A DNA stretch of 64,000 nucleotides from CBDDEI01 sp965226775 (GTDB taxonomy: Bacteria; Chloroflexota; Dehalococcoidia; SHYD01). The stretch lies in contig CBDDEI010000002.1 in NCBI GenBank assembly GCA_965226775.1, positions 372,001 to 436,000 on the forward strand, in the 5' to 3' direction. Shown one piece after another: positions 45,006-52,746 of this stretch (the stretch's first letter is position 1; each line of letters begins with the position of its first letter). The translations under genes and the position numbers were made by a program. The notes beneath the pieces are model-generated. The model saw only the letters and a list, made by a program, of their open reading frames with translations, was not told where the DNA came from and searched no databases.

Positions 45006-45754
45006 TCCTTGGGACGTTCCCCTTTGAGGAAAGATTTGATGGGCTCACTGAGCGCGCGGGTTGGCGCAACCACCAGACTGCGCACCTGCTGCAGCACAAT
45101 CTCGCCGTACCCTATCTCAGACAACGCCACATCCTTCGCCTCGCCGCGGGTAGCCCGCTCAAGGATGGCCTGACGTAGCTCCTCGGGCGTTGTGCCTTCA
45201 AACTGGGTGAATGCGCTGCCCAGCACCGGCAAAAAGTGGGCGTCCGTTGAGCCCAACTCCGCTAAGTGGAGGGAGCTGTCGTTCAACTGCTGCACCCGCT
45301 CTCTGGTCACCTTGGCGGCCATGCTGGGATTGGCTACTTCCAGCCCATCGAAGTACACTCCGGGCGTTTGAGAGGCCATCACGCGCTCCATGGAGCTCTG
45401 CCCCACGCTAAAGGTAAGCCAGCTCATGGGATGGGGGATCACCGCCAGCCCGCCCTGGTCATGGATAGCCTGCAGCGTCGTCTCCAGCGATTGCAACCGC
45501 GCCACCGGGCGTTCCAGGAACAGCCCCAACAGATGACCCGACCGGGTGGTGATCTCTTCGCCAATGACGATCTGCGCACGGTAGCCGTGCTTCTGAGTGA
45601 GCTCTTGGGCCATGAAGGCCGCAGTGATGTCGTCGTGGTCGGTAATTGCCAGGACGTCTAGAAAGCCCTGTGCCTCCACGTAAGCCAGTAGCACGCCGAC
45701 GTCCATCATGCCGTCGCTCAGACTGGTGTGGATGTGGAGGTCAGCCTGGCTCAT
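45002..45754 (-). CDS. PHP-domain phosphoesterase in the inositol lipid operon
   Basis: A 250-residue PHP protein with metal motifs DLHIHTSLSDG, AITDHDD, GEEITT, IPHPMSW and GSTDAH, so the trinuclear metal site appears complete. PHP enzymes hydrolyse phosphate esters (histidinol phosphate, nucleotides, RNA ends). In this operon, dephosphorylation of inositol phosphate or phosphatidylinositol phosphate would fill a missing step, since no inositol monophosphatase gene is present; this is inference. It overlaps the glycosyltransferase start by four bases. Confidence 0.83.
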   Translation of the reverse strand: MSQADLHIHTSLSDGMMDVGVLLAYVEAQGFLDVLAITDHDDITAAFMAQELTQKHGYRAQIVIGEEITTRSGHLLGLFLERPVARLQSLETTLQAIHDQGGLAVIPHPMSWLTFSVGQSSMERVMASQTPGVYFDGLEVANPSMAAKVTRERVQQLNDSSLHLAELGSTDAHFLPVLGSAFTQFEGTTPEELRQAILERATRGEAKDVALSEIGYGEIVLQQVRSLVVAPTRALSEPIKSFLKGERPKE

Positions 45755-45762
45755 CTCGTACG

Positions 45763-46665
45763 CTACTTCCGCGCCGCTGCGCTTTCGGTAGTTACGGGCG
45801 GCTCTTCGCTGTCCCAGACGTGCTCAAAGACGATCCATTGGTCTGGGTAAGCCGCGACCTGTCGTTCAAGGACGGTGGTCAGGCGTTGTACGTCCTGCCG
45901 AACCGCCTCCTCCGAGGTGTCGGCGCTCATGACGAATGGGGGCTCGACAATCAAGCGATAGCGGTGCTTAGGCAGGCGCAGCCCAAAGATGGGCACGATG
46001 GCCGCTCCCGTGCGGCGGGCCAGCTCTACGGCTCCTTGGGGGAGACGCGCCGGTGCGCCGAAGAAGTCCACGAGCGTGCCTTTACGCTGGAGATCCCTAT
46101 CCAAGGCAACCGCGAGCACACCGCCCTCTCGCAGGGTTTTCATTGCCATACCCAGGCCGCGTCTGCCAACGGGCACAAGCTGTATCCCGTGGCTGCTCCG
46201 TAACGAACATACCAGGTCAAATAGGGCCTCCGGCTCCAGCGGCTCTACTAAGATGGTCACTGGGATATTCTGCTCTCTGCTTAACTGCACCAGTAGGTCA
46301 AAGTTGCCCAGGTGCCCCGTTGCGATAATAACCCCTTTTCCCTTGCTGTAAACCTCTAATAAGTGGTTTATGTCGAGGATCTCTACCCTGGGCGCAAGCA
46401 CAGCAGGCGGGAGGGAAGGGAGACGAAAGAGGTCGACGTAGTTGTAGACCGAGGTGCGGAAGACGCCGCGGACTGCCCGGCGCAGCTCCTGTGACGACGC
46501 CTGAGCGCCTAATACGTGGCGCAGGTTGTCGGTCACCGCGCGCCGGGGTCCCGCCGCCACACGATAGGCGATCTCCCCAGTTAGCCAGGCGCCTCCGTAG
46601 ACCAGCCATTGGGGCAGCCGTGGAAGCAGCGCCGCTGCAATACGGAAGAGATAGAGCTTGGCCAT
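45763..46665 (-). CDS. LpxL/HtrB-family acyltransferase, copy 1 (PatA-like)
   Basis: A 300-residue membrane-associated acyltransferase of the lipid A/PIM type. The catalytic HX4D is H118-LGNF-D123 in ATGHLGNFDLL. The lipid-facing N-terminus is hydrophobic. In mycobacteria the homologous enzyme next to pimA acylates the mannose of PIM. This genome fragment has no lipid A genes, so acylation of a phosphatidylinositol glycoside is the better guess. It is 8 bases after the second acyltransferase gene. Confidence 0.85.
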   Translation of the reverse strand: MAKLYLFRIAAALLPRLPQWLVYGGAWLTGEIAYRVAAGPRRAVTDNLRHVLGAQASSQELRRAVRGVFRTSVYNYVDLFRLPSLPPAVLAPRVEILDINHLLEVYSKGKGVIIATGHLGNFDLLVQLSREQNIPVTILVEPLEPEALFDLVCSLRSSHGIQLVPVGRRGLGMAMKTLREGGVLAVALDRDLQRKGTLVDFFGAPARLPQGAVELARRTGAAIVPIFGLRLPKHRYRLIVEPPFVMSADTSEEAVRQDVQRLTTVLERQVAAYPDQWIVFEHVWDSEEPPVTTESAAARK

Positions 46666-46673
46666 CTTGAGGC

Positions 46674-47549
46674 TTATTTAGGCGTGGATTCCGGCCACAT
46701 CCGGCGGAACATGTACCACTGGTCGGGGTACTGGCGCACCCACACAGCAAAAATGTCCATGATCTGCTGAGTGAGCGCCCGTACGTCCTCCTGGTCGTCC
46801 CCTGTCGGCTCAAAGAGGATGCAGTCCCCCACGAGGGCGTGGAAGGTGTTGTCCGGCTCACGAACCATCGTCATGGGCACAACGCTGGCCCCAGTGCGTA
46901 ACGCTAGGGTAGCGGCGCCGGCGGGTACGACCGTGGGTGCTCCAAAGAACTCCACGGTTACGCCTTGGTCTAGCGGTACCGGCCTGTCAATCAGGAGGCC
47001 CAACCCGTGGTTGCGGCGGAGCGCCCGCAGCGCGCGCAGACCTGACCCCTCAAACGGAATGATATGGGTACCCCAGCGCGCCCGTGAACCTTGCACCAGT
47101 CTATTTAAGCGTGGATTGGGAAAGGTGTCCACCACCACGCTGACTTCGTAGCCGTGGACACGTATTATTGCGCCGCCCATGTCCCAATTGCCCATGTGTA
47201 TCCCTGCGTACACCGCACCTTTGCCGCGAGACATCGCCAGGTCCAGGGGCTCCCAGCTGTCGAACAGCACCGCACTTTCGATGTCTTCGCTGCTCATCGT
47301 GGGCATACGCAGGAATTCTACAAGGTAGCGCATGTAGTTGCGGAGCGCCTTGCGGGCAGCGGTGCGCACAGGCTCGTCCGCCGCATTCTTGCCGAGGACG
47401 CGGGCCATGTTAGCTATCATGTTGCCGCGCCCGCGGCGCCACAGCATAAAGGTGGCGTCTGCCGTCAGATCAGCTAGCTGGTAACCTATCGAAATCGGTA
47501 GGCGCTGGAGTAGAAAGCCGAATCCCCGAATGAGCCAATAGAGGATCAC
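46674..47549 (-). CDS. LpxL/HtrB-family acyltransferase, copy 2
   Basis: A 291-residue relative of the next gene with HX4D as H118-MGNW-D123 and the conserved YPDQWYMFRRMW end. The two share the same layout but differ widely, so they likely act at two acceptor positions. The GTG start overlaps the inositol-3-phosphate synthase stop as GTGA, tying both to one transcript. Confidence 0.85.
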   Translation of the reverse strand: MILYWLIRGFGFLLQRLPISIGYQLADLTADATFMLWRRGRGNMIANMARVLGKNAADEPVRTAARKALRNYMRYLVEFLRMPTMSSEDIESAVLFDSWEPLDLAMSRGKGAVYAGIHMGNWDMGGAIIRVHGYEVSVVVDTFPNPRLNRLVQGSRARWGTHIIPFEGSGLRALRALRRNHGLGLLIDRPVPLDQGVTVEFFGAPTVVPAGAATLALRTGASVVPMTMVREPDNTFHALVGDCILFEPTGDDQEDVRALTQQIMDIFAVWVRQYPDQWYMFRRMWPESTPK

Positions 47550-48895
47550 TCACCACCCTGAATGAACCGCTCCACGTTCTCACGCGCTTCGTCGTCGGTG
47601 TACTGCACCGGAGGCGACTTCATGAAGTAGGAGGAGGGTCCCAGTAGCGGCCCCTTCATCCCCCGCTCCATCGCGAGTTTGATGCAGCGGACGGCGTCTA
47701 TCACCACACCGGCGGAGTTGGGGCTATCCCACACTTCCAGCTTGAGCTCCATGTTCAGAGGCACATCGCCAAAGGTGCGGCCCTCCATCCGGATGTAGCA
47801 CCACTTACGGTCCTCCAACCACGGCACGTGATCGCTGGGACCAACGTGCACGTCGCCCGGGGCCAGCTCGTAATCCAGTTGGGAGGTAACGGCGTTGGTC
47901 TTGGAGATCTTCTTGGACTCCAGCCGCTCCCGCTCCAACATGTTCAGGAAGTCGGTGTTGCCGCCAAAGTTCAACTGATAGGTGCGCTCCAGCTTCACGC
48001 CGCGATCCTGGAAGAGGCGGGTGAGCACACGGTGGGTGATAGTGGCTCCAACCTGAGACTTGATGTCGTCGCCTATGATGGGCAGCCCGGCCTTCTCAAA
48101 GCGGTGGCCCCAGTTCTGCCTGTCATTGGCAATGAACACCGGGATGCAGTTGACGAAGCCGCAGCCGGCCGCCAAAATCTGCTCCACGTACCACTTGGTG
48201 GCGCTTTCACTGCCAACGGGGAGATAGTTGATAACCACGTCGGTCTTAGTGTCCTTCAAGATCTGGACGATGTCCGCCGTAGCGCCGGGGGCTTTAGTGA
48301 TGACTTCCGAGAGGTACTTGCCCAAACCGTCGTGGGTCATCCCGCGTTCGATGCGCACACCCAGAGGCGGAACGTCCGTAAACTTTATGGTATTGTTGGG
48401 CTCGGCAAAGATGGCTTCCGAGAGGTCTCTACCAACTTTATTGATATCGATGTCAAAAGCGGCCACAAAATTGATGTCCCGAATATGGTAGCCGCCCAGA
48501 TCGACGTGCATCAAGCCGGGGATAAAGTCATCGGGGTTGGCGTCGCGATAGTAGTGGACTCCTTGCACAAGGGAGGAGGCGCAATTGCCCACGCCGATAA
48601 TCGCGACGTTGATGGGGCGGCGTTCTTCGCCCGACTGGCCGTTGCCGGACTGCGTATGTGCTGAGGCCGCAGGATGCCCCGCGGCAAGTCTGCTCTCTGT
48701 AGAGACCTGCACAAAATCGCTGGGGGCCAGGTCGACGCCCTGAGTGCGGGCTAGGTCCAGTAGCATGCTGTGCCAGCGGGCGGGGATGACGCCCGAAGAC
48801 GCCCAGTGCTGTACCGTGCTGGGCCGCTTACCGATGAAGCGAGCCAGGGCCGTTTGACCGCCAAACTTACCAATAATATCCTGAGCAGGGTTCAA
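47546..48895 (-). CDS. ino1: Inositol-3-phosphate synthase with an N-terminal helix-turn-helix domain
   Basis: A 449-residue protein. Residues 8-60 form a Cro/YdaS-like helix-turn-helix (FGGQTALARFIG, then RPSTVQHWASSGVIPARW). A low-complexity linker (61-93) joins it to inositol-3-phosphate synthase, which converts glucose 6-phosphate to inositol 3-phosphate with NAD. The enzyme part has VAIIGVGNCASSLVQG (NAD site), NYLPVGSE, GDDIKSQVGAT and NFGGNTDFLN, all intact. The TTG start has GGAGG seven bases upstream. Four 75-base repeats with inverted repeats lie directly upstream, so the enzyme may regulate its own operon. Usual Ino1 proteins lack this domain. Confidence 0.92.
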   Translation of the reverse strand: MNPAQDIIGKFGGQTALARFIGKRPSTVQHWASSGVIPARWHSMLLDLARTQGVDLAPSDFVQVSTESRLAAGHPAASAHTQSGNGQSGEERRPINVAIIGVGNCASSLVQGVHYYRDANPDDFIPGLMHVDLGGYHIRDINFVAAFDIDINKVGRDLSEAIFAEPNNTIKFTDVPPLGVRIERGMTHDGLGKYLSEVITKAPGATADIVQILKDTKTDVVINYLPVGSESATKWYVEQILAAGCGFVNCIPVFIANDRQNWGHRFEKAGLPIIGDDIKSQVGATITHRVLTRLFQDRGVKLERTYQLNFGGNTDFLNMLERERLESKKISKTNAVTSQLDYELAPGDVHVGPSDHVPWLEDRKWCYIRMEGRTFGDVPLNMELKLEVWDSPNSAGVVIDAVRCIKLAMERGMKGPLLGPSSYFMKSPPVQYTDDEARENVERFIQGGE

Positions 48896-48908
48896 AGAAT
48901 CGCCTCCA

Positions 48909-49207
48909 TACCAACTTTATTAGTCAACAGACTACCAAAGATATTGGTGAATGACAAGGGGCTCACAACTATTTTGATTATCATTACCAACTTTATTAGT
49001 CAACGACCACCAAGATATTGGTGAATGACAAGGGACGCACCGCTATTTTGATTATCATTACCAACTTTATTAGTCAACAGACCACCAAGATATTGGTGAA
49101 TGACAAGGGACGCACCGCTATTTTGATTATCATTACCAACTTTATTAGTCAACAGACTACCAAAGATATTGGTGAATGACAAAAGCCTACATTATTTTGA
49201 GTAGCAT
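48909..49207. repeat. Four ~75-bp tandem repeats, candidate operator array
   Basis: Units begin at 48909, 48985, 49059 and 49134 (periods 76, 74, 75). Each has ACCAACTTTATTAGTCAAC, then an inverted repeat: CACCAA-GATA-TTGGTG in units 2 and 3, ACCAA-AGATA-TTGGT in units 1 and 4, then GAATGACA and an ATTTTGATTATCA tail (changed in unit 4). On the minus strand every unit carries TTGACT; in units 2 to 4 GATAAT follows 15 bases downstream, so promoters may be embedded. The array fills the divergent gap between ino1 and a membrane protein gene. Confidence 0.88.
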
Positions 49208-49248
49208 GATATGGTAATGGCGTAGTCGACTATGCGCAACTCCGTGAG

Positions 49249-49767
49249 ATGACCATCCAAGAGCAAGCCCTACTGACCGTTGTCCTAGCCGCCACGTACC
49301 GCACCGCGCTGGTTGCTATGAACCTGTATTTGGGTTACCTATTGCAGATTGGGAGGCTCACAAAGCGCAACGCGCTGGCTATCGTCGGCATCGGCTTTAT
49401 TGCTACAGGGATACTTGCCTGGCTGCTCATCAGCGCGGAAGTCTTGCCGGTTCTCGTAATCTTGTTCAGCCTGCTGCTTTCGGTAATCACTGTGCTGCCA
49501 GACTTGGGGCTGCTGTGGCTGTTTGAGCGGCTCTGGGGTGGCAACCTGCTGGAAGAGCGTACTAGAAATCTTCCCAGCAGACTTGTGCTCTGGCTTGGAG
49601 TAGCGTTTGGACTCTACGTTATCCCCATCGCGCTCATCGTGAGCGAGATCACAGCTTGGCCTCTGGTTATTGCCGCTATCGTAGTCAGCTACGCATCAGG
49701 CCTCTTGTTGATGCGCCTTATCCTGGAATTAAGGAGGCTGCAATGGCAGACCAACCCGACCGCTTAG
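49249..49767 (+). CDS. Multi-pass membrane protein divergent from ino1
   Basis: A 172-residue, very hydrophobic protein with four or five membrane helices (about 7-30, 44-62, 65-95, 112-132, 138-160). I do not recognise a family. The start ATG 49249 overlaps a six-codon upstream frame (ATG 49232) as ATGA, hinting at leader-coupled translation. It shares the repeat array with ino1 and could be co-regulated with the inositol lipid operon. Confidence 0.65.
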   Translation: MTIQEQALLTVVLAATYRTALVAMNLYLGYLLQIGRLTKRNALAIVGIGFIATGILAWLLISAEVLPVLVILFSLLLSVITVLPDLGLLWLFERLWGGNLLEERTRNLPSRLVLWLGVAFGLYVIPIALIVSEITAWPLVIAAIVVSYASGLLLMRLILELRRLQWQTNPTA

Positions 49768-49952
49768 AGCGCATGAAAGCCGCCCAGACCCGCGTAGATG
49801 CCCTCCAGGCACAGGGCGTGGCCATGAACTCCCAAGAGGCGCGGGCAGCGGTCAACGGCCTCATCACCCTTATCCGAAGCTCCTCTCCGGAAGAGCTGAA
49901 GGTCTTTGAAGCATGGAAGAAGGACCGGCCGCCCGCCAGTCCTACCGAGTGA
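49743..49952 (+). CDS. Small hypothetical protein
   Basis: A 69-residue charged, helical protein (LERMKAAQTRVDALQAQGVAM, SSPEELKVFEAWKKD) with no recognised family. Its ATG lies 25 bases inside the end of the membrane protein gene, preceded by AAGGAGG at about 49731-49737, a strong ribosome-binding site, so it is probably real and coupled. Confidence 0.65.
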   Translation: MADQPDRLERMKAAQTRVDALQAQGVAMNSQEARAAVNGLITLIRSSSPEELKVFEAWKKDRPPASPTE

Positions 49953-50046
49953 TAGGTCGGCCATGCCCTTTACCTACAGATGGCGGGGGAATAGGGCACA
50001 TCGGAGGCGTCCGGCGCGGGCGGGGGTAATCGACGGCAGCCCTGTT

Positions 50047-50152
50047 CCTTTCCCCTCGCATGGGGGAAGGTTAGGATCGGGTGTAGTGATGCGGCTAATC
50101 TCTAAAGCGGTGGGGCACAACCCCCACCTTAATCCTCCCCCCTAAAAGGGGG
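50047..50152. repeat. Repeat cluster A element and a GC-rich palindrome
   Basis: CTTTCCCCTCGCATGGGGGA with a GGTTAGGATCGGGTG tail (50047-50084) is a further copy of the element at 30307 and 33865. A separate palindrome CCTCCCCC-CTAAAA-GGGGGAGG follows at about 50136-50157. The 430 bases from 49953 to 50387 hold only such elements and no gene. Confidence 0.65.
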
Positions 50153-50244
50153 AGGAAAGGACGTTAACGTCTACCGTAGCAGCGCAGTCATTTAGCGTCG
50201 GCGAACACGCTTGTCCCAGAATTCCCGCTAATTCTGGCTCAAAC

Positions 50245-50281
50245 GAACGTAGGGGCGGGTTTCAAACCCGCCCCTACGTTC
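50245..50281. repeat. Perfect 18-bp inverted repeat
   Basis: GAACGTAGGGGCGGGTTT, one base, then its exact complement. Elements with AGGGGCGGGTTT and AAACCCGCCCCT arms are dispersed in several bacterial genomes. It has no T-run and lies 107 bases before the PHP gene, so it is more likely a repeat than a terminator. Confidence 0.75.
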
Positions 50282-50387
50282 TTGAAGGCAACAAAAAAAG
50301 TCACGTACGTGGACGCGCGGAGGGCGGCAATCCTGCCTAGGCATCCTCGTGTGCCTCTAGGGCGCGCGCCCGTGCTATCCTAAAGCT

Positions 50388-51056
50388 ATGGTTTACGACT
50401 TCCACACCCATACCGTCCTGAGCGATGGCGGTCTCTCTGCAGTTGAGCTGGCCCGCCGGGCCATTGTCAACGGCTACGAAGCCCTTGCCATCACCGACCA
50501 CGCGGCGATGGGCTCCCTGGAGCGCATCCTGCGGGAGCTCACCATGGAATGTGACCTGATTCAGGAACAGTGGGGGCTTATAGCGCTGCCCGGCGTGGAG
50601 CTGACCCATGTGCCTGCCGCCGCCATTGGCGACGCGGCGGCGCGCGCCAAAGAGCTCGGGGCAAAGATCGTCATTGTGCATGGAGAGACGCCGGTGGAGC
50701 CGGTGGAGCCGGGCACGAACCGCGCCGCGCTCCTTTCGCCCCATGTAGACCTGCTGGCCCACCCCGGCCTGCTGACGCTGGAAGACGCCGCCCTAGCCGC
50801 GGAGCGCGGGACCTTTCTAGAAGTCTCTGCCCGCAGGGGACACAGCATAGGCAATGGCCACGTAGTGCGCGTGGCCATGCAAGCAGGAGCCGCCCTGGTT
50901 GTGGACTCAGATGCCCATGAACCAGAAGACCTTCTTACGGAGGTCTTCGCGGAAACCGTGGCTCTAGGAGCAGGCGTTGATAAGGCCGCGGTTAGCGAGG
51001 TGCTCCGGCGTAATCCTCACGCGCTCCTTCGGAAGCTGGGGTACTCCCCAGCGTAA
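50388..51056 (+). CDS. PHP-family phosphoesterase (histidinol-phosphatase-like)
   Basis: A 222-residue PHP protein, distinct from the one at 45002. Metal motifs are DFHTHTVLSDG, AITDHAA, LPGVELTHV, IVHGE, LAHPG and VDSDAH. The layout matches the short PHP group that includes archaeal and deinococcal phosphatases and histidinol phosphatase-like proteins. Start ATG 50388; no ribosome-binding site is obvious. It stands alone, followed by a small convergent gene. Confidence 0.85.
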   Translation: MVYDFHTHTVLSDGGLSAVELARRAIVNGYEALAITDHAAMGSLERILRELTMECDLIQEQWGLIALPGVELTHVPAAAIGDAAARAKELGAKIVIVHGETPVEPVEPGTNRAALLSPHVDLLAHPGLLTLEDAALAAERGTFLEVSARRGHSIGNGHVVRVAMQAGAALVVDSDAHEPEDLLTEVFAETVALGAGVDKAAVSEVLRRNPHALLRKLGYSPA

Positions 51057-51072
51057 AGGGTTGCTACGCTGA

Positions 51073-51216
51073 TTAACCTTTGCCGATACGGAACACTTTG
51101 GTGCCGCATGTTGGGCAGGTACCCTGAGTGGCCGGCCGACCGTTCTTCAGAGTTACTTGTGATGGGTTTTGGATATCACGTGAGGCTCGGCATTTTACAC
51201 AATAGGCCTGTGCCAT
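51073..51216 (-). CDS. DUF5679-like zinc-ribbon mini-protein
   Basis: A 47-residue protein, MAQAYCVKCRASRDIQNPSQ with later CPTCGTKVFRIGKG, carrying two CxxC knuckles (C6, C9, C34, C37) that would bind one zinc. It resembles the DUF5679 family of short basic proteins. GGAGGT lies 8 bases before the ATG. It is too short for most gene callers' usual limits. Function is unknown; a nucleic-acid or ribosome link is a guess from size and charge. Confidence 0.85.
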   Translation of the reverse strand: MAQAYCVKCRASRDIQNPSQVTLKNGRPATQGTCPTCGTKVFRIGKG

Positions 51217-51389
51217 CTCTATGTACCTCCATCTAACTAATAATTATGAATCCGAGGCGCTAACCGCCTGACGTAGATATTACTCGTGCCTGGCGCACTG
51301 TCAAGAGGGTTTGTACGAGTCAACGGGGCAGTTTCGGTTACTGCCCAGCTTTACAGCACCAACAAGCTATCCTTAGCCCACAAGCGTTA

Positions 51390-52304
51390 CTATTTCGGCG
51401 GAAATGCCTTGAACGGATGCCACGCCAAGCCCGCCTCCTGACACTTCAACAGCGCGACTAGTGTTCCCGAAGGCCCGTACGCTGCGCAGCGCATGCCAAG
51501 TTCCGCTTCCCCATTACTGCTAAGCGACAACTCCTTCCCCTGCAACGCTTCCTCTGCCTGCGTCTGGCTTAGCTGCACAGAGGGCCAGTGACGCACGGGA
51601 AAATCTAGGGGCAGGAGCATAGCTAGTCCTTGTCCGGCGCTAAAGCCGTCTTGCGCCGCCTCCGCTGTAATGCGCTCGTCTTGAACAAATCTACCCACCC
51701 TTGTCCGCTCTAGGGCGCTTAGGTGTGCTCCGCAGCCAAGGGCCTGTCCCAGCTCATAGGCAATTGAGCGAATATAGGTGCCGGGACCACACTCCACCTC
51801 CAATAATGCGACGGGCGGTTCCCACGCAAGGAGTTCCAGGCGGAACACCTCCACTTGCCGCGGCTCCACCTCTACAGCAATGCCCTGCCGCGCAAGGCGA
51901 TAGAGGCGCTCGCCGTCCCGCTTGAGCGCGCTGAAGCGCGGGGGGCGCTGCATTATGGAGCCCACGAACTGCCGGCTGGCGGCCTCCACCGCGGCACGGT
52001 CAAGGCCGGCGACCTCACGACGCGCGACCACTGTGCCGCTGGCATCGTAAGTATCCGTTTCTACGCCAAAGTACACCGAAGCGCGGTAGACCTTGGGAGG
52101 AGGGATGAACTCCAGAAGGCGAGTAGCGTAGCCCAGGCCGATGGGAAGGATGCCCTCAGCATCAGGGTCCAGCGTGCCGCCGTGGCCCACACGTCCCGCG
52201 CCGCTCCAGCGTCGGACCCATTGGACTACCTGGTTAGAGGTGGGCCCCTTAGGCTTCCAGAGGTTGAGAAACCCGTCCAGACTGGCGCTTGAGCGAGAGC
52301 CCAC
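51390..52304 (-). CDS. truB: tRNA pseudouridine(55) synthase TruB
   Basis: TruB makes pseudouridine 55 in the tRNA T loop. The 304-residue protein begins GFLNLWKPKGPTSNQVVQWV and has the catalytic Asp in GGTLDPDA (D46), YRASVYFGVETDTYD and GPGTYIRSIAYELG. The GTG start at 52304 is 24 bases after the rbfA stop. It is the last gene of the nusA-ylxR-infB-rbfA-truB operon, a very common order. The C-terminal extension of about 60 residues resembles a PUA-like region. Confidence 0.95.
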   Translation of the reverse strand: MGSRSSASLDGFLNLWKPKGPTSNQVVQWVRRWSGAGRVGHGGTLDPDAEGILPIGLGYATRLLEFIPPPKVYRASVYFGVETDTYDASGTVVARREVAGLDRAAVEAASRQFVGSIMQRPPRFSALKRDGERLYRLARQGIAVEVEPRQVEVFRLELLAWEPPVALLEVECGPGTYIRSIAYELGQALGCGAHLSALERTRVGRFVQDERITAEAAQDGFSAGQGLAMLLPLDFPVRHWPSVQLSQTQAEEALQGKELSLSSNGEAELGMRCAAYGPSGTLVALLKCQEAGLAWHPFKAFPPK

Positions 52305-52328
52305 AGTAGAGGGGGAGCGGAAAGCCCG

Positions 52329-52688
52329 CTAGGTTAGCTCTTCTTTAGGCGCTGCCTCGCCTTGCAGCATGGAGAGGACGCGCGAGCCCCGTTCTATAGA
52401 GTCGTCCTGAACAAAGTTGAGGTCCGGCACGCGCCGAAGGTCCATCCTACCAAGCAACTCTCGTCGGAAGAAGCCCTTGGCCGCTTGCAGCCCCTCCATC
52501 AGTTGCTTGCGCGCTTCAGGAGTCCCCAACATACTCACGTAGATCTTAGCTTGCTGCAGGTCTGTCGAGGTCTCTACCTCGGTGATGCTCACCACACCCT
52601 GCTTTAAACGAGGGTCTTTGGCCGCGCGGATGAGGAGGCTTAACTCCTCTCTAATCAGCTCATTAATGCGCAGGACTCGCCGCCGCAT
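52329..52688 (-). CDS. rbfA: Ribosome-binding factor A
   Basis: RbfA helps mature the 30S subunit at the 16S 5' end. The 119-residue KH-like protein has RRVLRINELIREELSLLI, DPRLKQGVVSITEVETSTDL and QDDSIERGSRV, all typical. It lies 58 bases after infB in the usual order. Confidence 0.93.
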   Translation of the reverse strand: MRRRVLRINELIREELSLLIRAAKDPRLKQGVVSITEVETSTDLQQAKIYVSMLGTPEARKQLMEGLQAAKGFFRRELLGRMDLRRVPDLNFVQDDSIERGSRVLSMLQGEAAPKEELT

Positions 52689-52746
52689 GGGGCCCTCCTA
52701 GGGCAGCTAGGATTACTCTTTTGGGGGAAGAATCGGGAGACCGAGG

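Noticed and set aside
45763..47549. Lipid A acylation genes
   Set aside because: No other lipid A gene is present, and the inositol lipid context gives a better explanation.
49000..49182. 60-residue minus-strand frame with an internal repeat
   Set aside because: It is only the translation of the 75-bp DNA repeats and has no ribosome-binding site.
48909..49207. CRISPR-like array
   Set aside because: The whole 75-bp unit is repeated with no variable spacers, only four units, and no cas genes nearby. It fits an operator array better.
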